NCBI RefSeq assembly: GCF_033115175.1
Contig: NC_084850.1
Span: 13,609,218 to 13,673,217, forward strand
Length of the DNA stretch: 64,000 nucleotides
Source of the DNA: Lepus europaeus
Taxonomy: Eukaryota > Chordata > Mammalia > Lagomorpha > Leporidae
Reading direction: 5' to 3'
Shown here: piece after piece, positions 20,288 through 31,543 of the stretch
How the letters are laid out: each line of letters begins with the position of its first letter
Numbering within the stretch: the stretch's first letter is position 1
The notes under the pieces: model-generated
Database searches by the model: none
Told to the model about the DNA's origin: nothing
The model's input: only the letters and a program-made list of their open reading frames with translations
Position numbers and translations under genes: made by a program

Positions 20288-20655
20288 AAAAATCAGAAGC
20301 TATGGGGCCAGCGTTGTAGTGTACAGGGTAAATCCACTGCCTATGATGCTGGCATTCCATATGGGCACTAGTTAGTGTCCCAGCTGTTCTGCTTCTGATC
20401 CAGCTCTCTGCTAATGAGTCTAGGAAAGCAGTGGAAGATGGCCCAAGTTCTTGGGCCCCTGCATTCACGTGGGAGACCCGGAAGAAGCTCCTGGCTCCTG
20501 GTTTCATCATGGCCCAGTCCCAAACATTGCAGACATTTGGGAAGTGAATGAGTGGGTGGAAGATCTCTCTCAATCTCTCTGTCTCTCTTGCTCTCTGTAA
20601 CTTTGCCTTTCACATAAACAAACAAATATTTTTTTTAAAAAAAATCAGAAGCTAC
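20288..20655 (+). mobile_element. C-SINE with target duplication
   Basis: Head GGGGCCAGCGTTGTAGTG at 20304; A/T-rich tail to about 20640. The direct repeat AAAAATCAGAAGCTA lies on both sides (about 20288-20303 and 20640-20655). Confidence 0.9.
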
Positions 20656-20954
20656 ATAAAACTAATAAAAGAAAAAATACAAATTTAGCCACATATACTC
20701 TATATGATATGAAATGTGTAATTACCATATTGTATGTAAGATTATAGTGTATTTTATACATTATAATATATACAGATGATATTTGATGAATTTATATATT
20801 AAATATATGTTTTATATAGCTTATTACATGTACCCAGATTTACATGTTTCCCTCTCATTTGTTAGCCTTTCTTTTGTAACTTCTGAGATTATAGCTGATA
20901 TGTGACACATTTGATCTGAAATATTTGTTCACAAAAATAAACAAAAATTTAAAT

Positions 20955-20958
20955 ACCT

Positions 20959-20998
<40 letters not shown>
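20955..20998. repeat. (TA)n microsatellite
   Basis: About 22 uninterrupted TA units; likely length-polymorphic. Confidence 0.95.
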
Positions 20999-21003
<5 letters not shown>

Positions 21004-21061
21004 CAGCAAATGGTCAATGTTTTTAATGCTCTGCATTCAGAGATTTCAAAAATTAAATAAA

Positions 21062-21319
21062 TAGGGATTCGGGCTGTGATATAGTGGGTAAAGCTGCTGC
21101 ATGCAGTGCTAGCATCCCATATGGGGGCAGTTCGAGTCCTGGTGGCTCTATTTCCGATCCAGCTCTCTGCTATGGCCTGGGAAAGCAGTAGAAGATGGTC
21201 CAACTCCTTGGGCCCCTGCACCTGTGTGGGAGACCTGGAAGAGGCTCCTGGCTCCTGGCTTTGGATCAGCACAGCTCCAGCTATTGTGGCCATTTGGGGA
21301 GTGATTCAGCAGATGGAAG

Positions 21320-21367
<48 letters not shown>

Positions 21368-21438
21368 CTCTCTCTGCTTCTGCCTCTCTGTAACTCTGCA
21401 TTTCAAATAAATAATCTTAAATAAATCTTTAAAAATTG
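21062..21438 (+). mobile_element. C-SINE with long (CT)n
   Basis: Head near 21065 (GGGATTCGGGCTGTGATATAG), CATCCCATATGGGGGCAG box, a pure (CT)n run at about 21325-21361, and an AAATAAATC tail. Confidence 0.92.
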
Positions 21439-21554
21439 ACTAAATAAAAAGCTTATCCTAATAAGAAAATACAAAAATGATGGATCCCACATCATCACCT
21501 CTGGTCCCTTCCATGCTCCCCTCAGGTCTCCTTTGCTCATCAGTCCTGGCACCG

Positions 21555-21581
21555 ACACACACACACACACACACACACACC
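21555..21581. repeat. (CA)n microsatellite
   Basis: Run of CA dinucleotides following CTGGCACCGA; about 13 units. Confidence 0.9.
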
Positions 21582-21726
21582 CCTGAGGTCAACATTATCC
21601 TGATTCTAGCAATTTATATTGTTTTTACTTGATTTTGATTTATACAAATGGAATCATACACCATGTGCTTTTCTGTTTTCTTTTGCTCAACCAATTAAAT
21701 TAGGTCTTTCTATTTATATTTCAGCA

Positions 21727-22131
21727 TTGCTGTAGTTTGAATGTGCCCACTCCAAAATTCAGATGTGACAAATGTGATAATATGAAAAGGTGGGCTGTTC
21801 AAGAGGTATTTAGTTCATGATGACTTCACTCTCTTCAATGGTGTTTGGTACCCTTGTAAAAGAATTTGAGAGAGGGGCCGGCGCTGTGGCTCATTAGGTT
21901 AATCCTCCGCCTGCAGCGCTGGTATCCCATATGGGCACCGGTTCTAGTCCCGGCTGCTCCTCTTCCAGTCCAGCTCTCTGCTGTGGCCCGGGAGGGCGGT
22001 GGAGGATGGCCCAAGTGCTTGGGCCCCTGCACCCACGTGGGAGACCAGGAGGAAGCACCTGGCTCCTGGCTTCGGACCGGCGCAGCGCTGGCCGTAGCGG
22101 CCATTTCGGGGGTGAACCAACAGAAGGAAGA

Positions 22132-22176
<45 letters not shown>

Positions 22177-22382
22177 ATAACTCTGGCTGTCAAATAAAAA
22201 AAAATGAATTTGACAGAGTGAATTTGTTCATTCTTGCCTTTATACCTTCTACCATTTGAGGACATAAGAAAAATCCCTCATTAGATTGTACACGTTGACC
22301 TTGCACTTTCCAGACTCCAGAACTGTGAGAAATAAATAACCACTCTTGTTGTATCATAGCGGCAAAAATGGACTAAGATAAT
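21727..22382 (+). mobile_element. MST/MLT-type MaLR LTR, split by a C-SINE
   Basis: TGCTGTAGTTTGAATGTGCCC ... GGTGGGCTGTTCAAGAGG before the SINE; CCATTTGAGGACATAAG ... CCAGAACTGTGAGAAATAAATAACC ... AATGGACTAAGATA after it. The order matches MaLR LTRs of the MST/MLT group. Confidence 0.85.
21862..22217 (+). mobile_element. Young C-SINE inside the MaLR LTR
   Basis: Head GGCCGGCGCTGTGGCTCA near 21877, (CT)n at about 22135-22171. Flanks GAATTTGAGAGAG (21862-21874) and GAATTTGACAGAG (22205-22217) are the target duplication. Confidence 0.94.
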
Positions 22383-22744
22383 AACGTGAAAGAGAACTTC
22401 GGATTGAAAATAGCAATTTACACTTTTGCCTTGTGCAATGTCTTTTTCTAAATCAGTAGCTCATGACATAACTTCTTTTTCTGAAATATCAGAATTATGT
22501 AGTTTCTAGTCATTTCTTCAGCAAATCATTATAAACTGATAAATTAAATAGTACTGCTAATAATGTAGTAATACTAGTAATAATGAAAATAATGAATATA
22601 CTATAAAGTCTTAAAGGGGAAAATGGCAGTCTGTGGAAAATTCATTTAACTTTATGAATTAGAGTCCAAGTACAGATAAATTATTTGAGAAGAGTAAATC
22701 AATGCATTTTACTTGGCAGCTATAGTTTGCAATCATCTGTAATA
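22383..22744. other. Interval with no recognised gene
   Basis: AT-rich, no coding frame or named repeat. Confidence 0.5.
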
Positions 22745-22930
22745 TATTAAGCATTTATCTGTTATTTACCAAGTGTTGTACATATGTTTTCCCATTTTTA
22801 ACTTCACAGTAGGCCTATGAAATGAATGTTATTCCCATCATACAAGTAAGAAAACCAGGGCACTGAGAGATTTTAAGCCCAAGATGGCTGATATAATAGA
22901 GATTCCAGTATTGTCTAATTTCAAAGCCTG
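22745..22930 (+). mobile_element. MIR fossil SINE
   Basis: ACCAAGTGTTGTACATATG, CAGTAGGCCTATGAAATGAATGTTATTCCC and AAGAAAACCAGGGCACTGAGAGATTTTAAG follow MIR consensus order (gtgctaagcact, ccctatgaggtaggta, gaaactgaggcacagag). Confidence 0.8.
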
Positions 22931-23660
22931 AGCTATTTCTACTCTAATGCTTACTGTTAGCTATGTCAGTAAATTTTGTTGTTTCATTTATTTTTAAGTT
23001 CAGACAGTTAGCATCTGATTTTGATTCAGAGTGTGGTCAGCCCAGAGATCATTGAGCAGCAACAAAAAATGATTACCGGGAAGCCCTGCTTATACCTTGC
23101 TTGTTTTACTTGTATCAGCAACACACTTATTAATTATGTAGCCATTACTACTGAGAATAAAATTTGGATTTCTTAAGAAGCCTAGATTTAATGGAAACTA
23201 AATGCATTGGTTTTTCAGTTAGGTTTGGCAAATGAAAATAAACTCAAAATTGTTGCATTATCCTCTCATATCATCAAAAATATCCATTAAGGCCCATCTC
23301 TCTTAATCCTGAAAGAATCAAAAAACACTTTCATGCTTTGTCCTGCTTCTTAGAAAATAGACATGTAGTCTCTGAAGTGTGAGTGATGTTTGCCTGTCTG
23401 AAACTGAGAAGCAATCTATCATGCAAACACCGCATATTATCACCAGTAAAAACACATCTTGCCTTAAGACAGTGGAGCTTGTGAAATTCCACTTACTACA
23501 CTGATAGGTAGTGTTAATATTTTTGTAACTGTGGGAGATTTCATCTCTTTCTGGTGAGTTTTATGACATTTAACAAATGAGAGGGGTGGTATCATTTGAG
23601 TGAGAACTCTCTAGGTATGGGAATCCAAATATATTCTAAGTGAACACCAAGTGAAAACTA
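22931..23660. other. Interval with no recognised gene
   Basis: Apparently unique AT-rich DNA; no coding frame of note. Confidence 0.5.
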
Positions 23661-23664
23661 CACA

Positions 23665-23800
23665 AACAGCAGTGTTTCTCAGTGTCTATTATAAGGATTC
23701 CTAGCCTCAGAATCACTGGGCATGTTGGGTAAATATGCAGAATTCTGACCTATAGAACTGGGATGTATAGGTGAGATGAAGGAATCTCCATGATTAAGTA
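23665..23800 (+). mobile_element. MER5-like hAT DNA transposon fossil
   Basis: GTGTTTCTCAGTGTCTATTATAAGG ... CAGAATCACTGGGC ... ATATGCAGAATTCTGACC matches the MER5A pattern. Diverged; by resemblance. Confidence 0.55.
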
Positions 23801-23814
23801 GCTCTCTCAAGACT

Positions 23815-24055
23815 AGAGCACGGTTTGTGAATCATGGAACTACTGACATTCGGAGTTTGAGAATTCTTTGTTGTGGGAGTTAACCAATGCATTAAAGCAA
23901 GTTTACTAGTATCCCTTATCTTTCCTCAATAGATGCCAGTAGGAAAACCCCTGTATATGATTTGTGGCAATCAAAATATCTCCAGATATTTCCAAATACC
24001 CCTGAATGGAGGACAATATCACCTCTAGTTGATAATTATTTTTCTAGAGCAAGGA
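23815..24055 (+). mobile_element. MER20-like hAT DNA transposon fossil
   Basis: TACTGACATTCGGAG, GAATTCTTTGTTGTGGGAG, ATAGATGCCAGTAGG, CTCCAGATATTTCCAAATACCCC and CACCTCTAGTTGATAATTATT follow MER20 order end to end. Confidence 0.75.
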
Positions 24056-24715
24056 TGTCTACAGTTAGGCAACTAAAAGAGTCATGGCAGATAAGCGACT
24101 AGTGAAGTGATCTGCTTTTTTTGAAGACTGAATAAACCCAGGCAACTGTCAGTTAAGTAGTATCGAAGAAAGAACGTGCTCCACATAAAAAAAGACAATG
24201 ACACATGCACTGTCTATTCCAATACTCAACAATATGTATTGTGCGTCTCTTAATAAAATACTGCTTTCCTTCTGAAATGGTTTTATAGTTCAAGGGTTAA
24301 GCCCTTGCAAGAGTGTCATCTAACAGAAGAGTAGAAAGTGTAGGCTGTGATGGAGCTGCTCCATTGTTGGTGCCTCTGTCTAAAGAGTTCCACCTGAACC
24401 TTGTGGTTATTTCACTTTGACACACTGCCCTGACTTTAAGTCAAGTTCATGCTACACAGACAGAAATTTTAACTGACCATTTCTTTGAAACACATCCGGA
24501 CAATAGTCAGTTCCTTAAATTATTAGAAATGTATTTGGAGTAATATACGGATAACATGTTTTAATGCATGCATTTTTTTTCTGAAAAAGATCCTTTTATT
24601 AAATGTTATAAATGAGTCTCAGAAAGTATTTAGTGACACAGAGAAATATTTCATGGAATCCTTATTCTGATGCTTTAAAATGCTTATCACAATGACTGGC
24701 TCATAGCAAGTGCTC
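24056..24715. other. Interval with no recognised gene
   Basis: No motif-bearing frame and no named repeat. Confidence 0.45.
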
Positions 24716-25155
24716 AAGAATGAAATCTTATATTTTGCAAAAAAAAATGGATGCAACTGGAAACCATTATACTTAGCAAAAAAAAAGTCTGCAAAAGACA
24801 AATGCCATATGTTTTTCCTGATTGGTGGTAACTAACAGAGTACCAAAAATCTAATGTATATGACTGAAATTCACATTTTGAAATGTGATGACTGTTTATA
24901 GCCCACGTCTCTGTTGAGGAACAGTTTTTTCTTCTTCTTCTATTTGTTGAATTATTTACTTAGTGTAGCATTTCCCCTATGAGTATAAAATAAACTGAAA
25001 GTAGATCATTGTAAAAATTAAAAGAAAGAATGAGAAAGGAGGAAGAAGAATGGGAGCGTGAGCAGAAGGGAGTGTAGGGTGGGGAGTATCACTATGCTCT
25101 TAATCTGTATATATGAAATAAATGAACTTTCTTTACCTTAAAAATAAATAATAAA
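24716..25155 (+). mobile_element. L1 3' end
   Basis: GGATGCAACTGGAAACCATTATACTTAGC ... CAAATGCCATATGTTTTTCC ... GGGGAGTATCACTATGCTC ... TTACCTTAAAAATAAATAATAAAA is a sense L1 tail. It lacks the longer 3' module seen at 2.3 and 41.9 kb, so a different subfamily. Confidence 0.85.
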
Positions 25156-26951
25156 AAGCAAAAATAACGCTATTAGTGAATTTTTCAGTAGGTGGTGTGT
25201 GTGAGAGCTCTTCCTTTATTAACTAAATCAGGCCAGGCCACGTGCACTAAACCCTTGAATAAGCCCTCTGAAACAGAAAGAAAACAAAACAGAAATCCCA
25301 CAAGGATTTCTCTGTATGGTGAGAACTCAGCCCACCCTCCAATCCCCGACTGTTGAAAAGTCCTTCTTCCCCTTTGCCAGAAAGTCCAAAGCTTATCGAA
25401 GATGAAGAGCAGACCACAGTTCTAGATGCTGTGGTGGTCTTGGCAGCCTGTGCTATTTGCACACTGACAAGACCATCATATTGTGTATTTTTTTTTTGGT
25501 GAGAAATAGGAAATCATCAGGGTGCCTGGGCCACTGATTGGTGGGTTTTACCTTTTAGATATATTATACCTTGCCCATTTACTGGCTCTGCAGTAAACCT
25601 GTGTGAAGGTAACACAGATTGCATTTGAGTTGTCATTCTCACCAATCTTTGAGTGTGTAGATTTTTTTAGTTTGGCCTACACTTTCAATTGTACATACTG
25701 TTCTTGTGTCCTTAAAATAACGTATCCTTACTAACAAAAAGCATAATCAATGTAACTGTGGGAAACATGCCAAAGTCAATTATTTGGAATTATCTGAATG
25801 ACAAAGAGCTTAATGTGTTGGCCTACAAATGACCTTTTCTCTGTGTTTTGTATTACTTGATTTGTTAGTCTTCTGATTAACCAATTAATTAATTATTTTG
25901 TTTTCAGGCTGAAAATAAAGCTGTGATTTTTATATTAACAGATCAAATCAATGGACAGTTTACCATTGTGTTTTATGTGGTCATTTTTTTTTGCCTGTTT
26001 CTATCAAAGAAGGTTAAGAATTATATCAATTCTGTTACATCATTTATTTTCATCATTTTTTCCTATATTAGTTATCTTTTCGCCAGCTTGATCATGCTAT
26101 CCAAGTCTGGCTAGCAAAACTTACAGACACACTGTCTACCAAGCTGCCTACATCTTGACTTCCTGATTCACCAGGAAACAGAAGCCTCACTAATCCTCCA
26201 GTTGAACTTGGCTGCCATAAAAAAATAGCTTCAGTGGATACTGTAGACCACAAAGTCATATGACAATTAGTTATCTTATCACCAGCAGTCTCTTTAATTA
26301 ACTCAGTTGAAACTTGGTTTTAGTGACACACAAAAAACAAATCCAATATGATTTTCAGACTTCAACTGATAAAATCAGTCATGTGTAGGTATATAAATGA
26401 CTGACAGAATTTAGTGTTTTAGACTCCCCATGGATTTAACTCCCTTTAGCCCCTAAATATAAATGTGTGTGAGAGTGTGTGTAATTAATTTCAGTATTAT
26501 TTCTGGACAATCATTTGATAAATGACAAACTGTGCCTCTGTTAAGTAATCATCCATTTTAAAAACATTTTGTATGTCATGAAACACTTGGACTTCTTCAC
26601 CAACATATATTCATTCAGCGAATCAGAGATTTTAATATTAGTTTTCCTAAGTGGCCTAGCAAGTTTGCATCTGGGGTGATGTTGATTGCATCTCCCACCC
26701 AGATCAGCTCAGGGACAGGGGGCAGACTTCCCAGGAGACTGTCTGCATTATAGCTTCTTAGGTTCATCAGAAGTCTGCAATACATTTTGCCCTGTCATTC
26801 CGCTTCCCCACCACCGCACGAACATGACTGGTCTCTCGGCCTCCACAAGCCAAGACATTGTATAAATAATGAAAGACTATCACATTGACTTCACCAACTC
26901 AATTTTCTTTGCAGGAAAGAGCGAGAGAGAAATGAGAGAAAGAGAAACTTT
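25156..26951. other. Long interval with no recognised gene
   Basis: Mostly unique AT-rich DNA. The short frames 25247-25462 and 25923-26114 show no domain. The stretch 26660-26830 is less AT-rich and free of repeats, so is a candidate conserved noncoding segment, unproven. Confidence 0.45.
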
Positions 26952-27016
26952 AGGACATATGCTATATAATCACTTCTCGGCCTTTTGGCTAAGATCAAGT
27001 GTAGGACATATGCTAT
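26952..27016 (+). pseudogene. Truncated U2 snRNA retropseudogene
   Basis: 26969-27004 matches the first 36 nt of U2 snRNA (ATCxCTTCTCGGCCTTTTGG then CTAAGATCAAGTGTAG) with G4 changed to A. All later U2 sequence is absent. AGGACATATGCTAT occurs on both sides (26952-26965, 27003-27016), a 14-bp target duplication. There is no poly-A. This is the known class of 3'-truncated snRNA retropseudogenes, made by the L1 machinery. Not functional: the Sm site and the 3' stem-loops are missing. Confidence 0.9.
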
Positions 27017-27084
27017 TAATTATTTCTTTCCAGAGAGGAAGAAGTTAAAAAGTATGATGCTACCAGGAGAGAAGGCGCTGGCCC

Positions 27085-27240
27085 CTACCATATTACTTAA
27101 TCTTTGAATCAACCTTATGAAATAATCTTATTACCAATACAGAACTGCTAAAAATAATATCCAAATACTTAGAGTCACATAGTAAGTGATTGAGATAGGA
27201 TTTCACTTAAGAGTTTGACTCCAGAGTCTCCATGTTTAAC
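27085..27240 (+). mobile_element. MIR fossil SINE
   Basis: AATCAACCTTATGAAATAATCTTATTACC and AGTCACATAGTAAGTGATTGAGATAGGATTT follow MIR order. Confidence 0.7.
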
Positions 27241-27371
27241 CACAAAGTGGAAGATACATATTTGGTGGAAAAGATACACACATATATGGAAGATACATAC
27301 ATTTGGTGGAAAAGCAAATGAAAGAGAAACAGGCTATGAAACTATACTATATTGAGAAATCATTCATTTTT

Positions 27372-27737
27372 TAGATTTTTACAAGTTTATTGATTTATTT
27401 TTGTTTATTTAAAAGGCGGAGTGAGAGTAAGAGTGTATGTGTGTTTGTGAGAGAGACAGAGAAGGAGAGGGATCTTTCATCCCTTGGTTCACTCCCTAAA
27501 CTCCTTTAGCAACAGGGTCTGGGCCAACCTGAAACTGGGAGCCAGGACCTCCAACCAGGTCTTCCATATGGGTTTCAGTTTCCTAAGTACTGGACACATC
27601 ATGCGTTGCCACCCAAGGTATACATTAGCAAGAATCTGTATCAGAAACAGAGGCAGAACTTCATCCCAGACACTCTAATATGGATTGCAGGCATCACAAG
27701 CAGTAGCTTAACCCACTGTAACACAACTCCTGCCCAT
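27372..27737 (-). mobile_element. C-SINE, old copy
   Basis: Tail TTTATTGATTTATTTTTGTTTATTT, then GCGGAGTGAGAG and a decayed head ending near ACACAACTCCTGCCC. Strongly diverged. Confidence 0.75.
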
Positions 27738-28910
27738 ATTTACTCCTTTGAATAGCTAAGATTGTCAGACTCTCAATGAAACGCTACAATATACAGATGT
27801 GTGATGCATTTGCAGTCCTCTTGACTCAAAGTTAAAAAGGAGGTACAGATACATAAATAAGTTGTGATTAACCAATGAATAAACACTGTTCTAGACATAT
27901 ATATGAGGATCCACAGAAATATAGAGAAGAAAGCATTCAACCAATAACCAGTTAAGTCAAGGTAAATTTTATGCTGGAGGTGGCATTTATTCTGTATTTA
28001 TAGTATAGCTAGGACTTCAAATTTAGCAAGAGCAAGAAAATATTCCAAGCAAAAAAACCAATAGCAGGGACAAATAGTGGAAGTTACAAAGAGCATGCCG
28101 CACTCACCTACTTTAATGAGTTCACGAATGTTAAATAACAAGACATTCTGGTGGTAAAGCATCCAATGAAATCACAGAGGGGAGCACTCACAAGGAAATT
28201 TACATATTTTTTAAAGGTTTTGGACTTTTTGTGCCAATCATGAAAGCTCAATGAAGGAATTTACACAGGAAAATAACGGGATCAGGCTGGCACAATTGAA
28301 AGATCTTGCTGGGTTTGCCCTAATGTTTAGGTAGGAGGAAAGCAAGAAGAGGCACAAGGTACCTTCAGAGACACGTTGTCATCCTAGTAAAAAAAACTAT
28401 GAAGGCTAGGACTGTATTAGTGGCAAAAAGGACATAGGGTATGAATTGTATTTGAGAAATATCAAGATGCTGCATCAGTGTAACTTGGTGGGTGATTGGA
28501 TATGGGAGTGAGGGGAAAGAAGGAATAAAGTATAATGCCCTGGGTCTAGGTTTGGTAATTACATAGGTGGTATTGCCATTCCCTGAGGTTGGAAATGCAG
28601 AAGAACAAATTTATCTTTTGAGAAAGATGCATTTATGTTGTAGATACTGAATTTGAAACATCTGTGGGATTACATGGTAGAACCGTCCAAAAGGCAGCTT
28701 GGAAATTTCAAAATCTATTAACATGTCACATCAATTTCTGTCACAAAAATACAAATCAACTGTCAATATCATAGGTAATTTGGAAAAACCAGAGGGAAAA
28801 GGATGGAATTAGAAAATCACCATTTTACACCCCTAATTCAGGCAGCAATCATTAAAAGATACCAAAACTGTTAGATGAAAAGTTGATAGATGACTGGACT
28901 CTGCTATGAT
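27738..28910. other. Interval with no recognised gene
   Basis: Apparently unique AT-rich DNA without coding signal. Confidence 0.45.
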
Positions 28911-29405
28911 GCCCACATATCATTTACATTATTTTCTAATCAGAAAGGGAACTATGTCATCAGACTATGACATTTTTAACTTGAGCATCTCGAACAGTTG
29001 GGAAATAGTATATACCTTCTGATATGATGCCTGCTTCAGGTATGTGTCACTCAGATTGCCTTTCCAGAGAGATCCTGCTAAGAGGACTGTGGTGAACTAC
29101 CAGCCTCCAGCTGCCATTCTTTCAGCTTCCAACACAACATTCAAACTGAATCCATACTTGCCTAGGCTTTTTCTAGTCAGTATCTTGTGCAGCAGGGGCA
29201 CCACAGCCAGGTCAATTCAGCACACTGCAGGATATCACCCTGGCTAGACCAAGGGATTCTCTGTTGTGCTGCAATCTGAGGGTCTTCCTACTCAACCCTC
29301 CTTTCTCCTCTCTCTCTCTCTTCAGAGAAGTCAGGTCTGCCCTGGGGTACCTTTGACCCTCTTACTCCATTTTCTCTCTATTTGTCACCAAATTTCTCCC
29401 AAATA
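28911..29405 (+). repeat. Possible ancient LTR
   Basis: Less AT-rich segment ending CTTCAGAGAAGTCAGGTCTGCCCTGGGG ... CCAAATAAATCTC, resembling the AATAAA/U5 part of an old mammalian LTR. Family not identified; low confidence. Chance frame 29044-29247 ignored. Confidence 0.35.
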
Positions 29406-29505
29406 AATCTCTTTTTTTAGATTTTATTTATTTATTTGAAAGGAAGAGTTATGGGGATGGGAGGAGATAGAGAGAGAGAGAGAGGGAGAGAGAGAGAGAG
29501 AGGAA
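29406..29505 (-). mobile_element. C-SINE fragment (tail half)
   Basis: AGATTTTATTTATTTATTTGAAAGGAAGAG followed by a (GA)n stretch. The tRNA head is absent, so it is a 5'-truncated SINE. Confidence 0.75.
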
Positions 29506-29799
29506 ATGGTCCTAAATTGAATCTACAGAAATCTTACAATTAAATGAAATGCCTGGTCCTTGATGAGATACATGCTTCAACTTATCAACTAGAAAAAAAA
29601 AGATTTTCAGCCAAATTTAAATATGAGCAGGAGCTTAGGTGATACTAAGGAAGAAATATTACTTCTGATGGTTGCTTTAATAATACTATGGTATGTAGAA
29701 AAATGCTACTTTTTAGAGATGGATGGCAACAAACTAAGGTACAAATGTCAAAATGTTTATAGTTTTCTTTAAAATACTTCATAATATAAAAATGTAGAT

Positions 29800-30143
29800 G
29801 GGGCTGGCGTTGTGGCACAATGGGTAAAGCTTCTGCCTGTAACATCAGCATCCCATATGGGCATCAGTTCATGTCCTAGCTGCTCCACTTCAGATCCATC
29901 TCCCTGTTAAAGTGCCTGGGAAATCAGGGGAAGATGGCCCAAGTGCTTGGAACCCTGCACCCACATGGGAGTCCCGGAAGAAGCTTCTGGTTCATGGCTT
30001 CGGCCTGGCCCAGCCCTGGCCATGGGCAGCTATCTGGGGAGTGAATCAACAGATGGAAGATCTCTATCTCTCTCTCTCCCTCTCCCTGTAACTCTGACTT
30101 CCAAATGAATACGTAATATATATATATATATATATAAATAAAT
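29800..30143 (+). mobile_element. C-SINE with (TA)n tail
   Basis: Head GGGGCTGGCGTTGTGGCACA at 29800; body intact; tail merges into a (TA)n run at about 30117-30134. Confidence 0.92.
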
Positions 30144-30289
30144 TTAATACATAAAACATCTCTAAAGGATAGTATCCCTAAGTTAAAGAGAAAAATGAGG
30201 ATGCTTCCTTGTACCACTATCATTTTCCTTTACTTTGGAAATTATAGCCAATAAAATGACATGAGGATGAGAGCAACAAAGCAATCTTT

Positions 30290-30465
30290 ATAGTTCTTAC
30301 TATATGGCAGTATATGTTCTAAGCATGTGCATAAATGAACTCATTTGACGGTCAAATCACCTTATGAATTTGGTAATTGTATCATGATTTCCATGGAAAG
30401 CTCAGGTAAAAAGGTGTAAGGTAACAGAGCAGATAACTGGTGAAGCCACAATCAAACACATAAGA
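30290..30465 (+). mobile_element. MIR fossil SINE
   Basis: TATGGCAGTATATGTTCTAAGCATGTGC ... AACTCATTTGACGG ... AACAGAGCAGATAACTGGTGAAGCC in MIR order. Confidence 0.65.
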
Positions 30466-30800
30466 GAAGGAGTGGGAGGAGCGTTGATGGCTGTCCCGGA
30501 GCACCGGGCAGGTGGACACGCTGGGTATGCCATGCCTTCCTGTGCGCCAGCCCTCCGCTGGGTTCCTGCCTCATAAAGGTGACGTTCGGGCCGAGACGTG
30601 AAGCAGTAAGTGACAAAGGGAAGCTGCCTGAGCTCTCCTGTTCTACAGAGGGGCAACGAAGGGGTCTGAACCATCCACTCGCCTCCCTCCGTCCCATCAG
30701 AAATACAGCCTGAAAACTCACGAATTTGCGCCTGAGGAGTTGCTGCTCCTGACTGCTGAGATGGACGGAGGTCCTGGGGGCAGTGAAGCCTGCCTCTAAC

Positions 30801-30895
30801 CTGCTGTCCAGGTAGCAGTCTTTACAGACTTTGCTCAATTTTCCACCATCATACCCGAGCTGAGCTTTGTAGTCGGAACACTTCCAACAAACCAC
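30801..30895 (-). pseudogene. FYVE zinc-finger exon-like piece of an FGD-family gene
   Basis: Minus-strand frame containing [11 protein letters not shown] and a second cluster KVCKDCY, the C-terminal half of a FYVE domain as in the FGD1/FGD4 (Cdc42 exchange factor) family. FYVE fingers bind PI3P on endosomes. It is preceded by TTTTGTATTTAAG, which looks like a splice acceptor, and followed by CAG|GTTAGA, a donor-like site, so a 95-nt exon is conceivable. Against a working exon: Gly replaces the usual Glu before YDGG, the residues after CKDCY are not those of the family, and I see no neighbouring exon with the first finger half or the PH domain. It may be an exon of a diverged gene copy, an isolated duplicated exon or a pseudogene. 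The longer minus frame to 30452 is probably intron read-through. Confidence 0.5.
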
Positions 30896-31336
30896 CTTAA
30901 ATACAAAAGAAGGATAAAGAAGAGTGACCAAGATAACAACACATCCTTAGGTACAGCTGCTGACTTCTTGTGTACTCAGTGCAGAAGGCAGCTGTGTATC
31001 AGACTAAGTACATCCCCAGAACCCAGGGAGTCGCGTGGACCTGCTGCAGTGCAGCTGTGATGGGCTCTGCTCCCACGTCCTCCTCACCCCGGCCTCCAGA
31101 GTCTAAGGCTGCAGCAGGCATCGGCTCTTCAGAATTCCACATGCCTTATGGGTAACCTCCCCAAGAGAGTACACATCTTCCCGGCCCCCAGGGCTCTCCT
31201 TGTCCGCCTCACCCTGCCCTAACCTTGTGTCCTGGTTTGGACCACTTCTTCAGCTGTGTGTCAGGTCCTTGCTGCCTTCTGGGCTTCCACTCTCTCACCT
31301 CCCTCCAAGCAGCAACCGTATGTTCTTTAAAAAATA
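30896..31336. other. GC-richer island without a recognised gene
   Basis: Between the FYVE-like piece and the next open frame the sequence is clearly richer in G+C than its neighbours and nearly free of lagomorph repeats. This fits intron or flank of a duplicated gene. No domain-bearing frame found. Confidence 0.4.
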
Positions 31337-31543
31337 CTAACTGCTATGTTCCTCTTCTATTAAAAAAAAAAATTTATTTAGGGAGTAATCAAAACAGAAC
31401 ATTACTTATGCTAAGGATACTGCACTTTACTAGATAGGAGCTTAATAAAATGCTGGGAGCTCACAGAAGGCTGCTGAGAAGCCGCAAGGAGGGACCCGGT
31501 GCTCCCCAAGCACACAGAGTGGCAGCCGCACTTCACTCCTGTC

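Noticed and set aside
20955..20998. Possible replication origin or promoter from the TA run
   Set aside because: A plain dinucleotide repeat with no other supporting signal.
26969..27004. Functional U2 snRNA gene
   Set aside because: Only the first 36 nt exist; Sm site and 3' stem-loops are absent, and target duplications show it is a retrofragment.
30452..30800. Continuation of the FYVE-like frame to 159 codons
   Set aside because: After CKDCY the residues do not match any FGD protein and composition changes; more likely intron read past a donor-like site.
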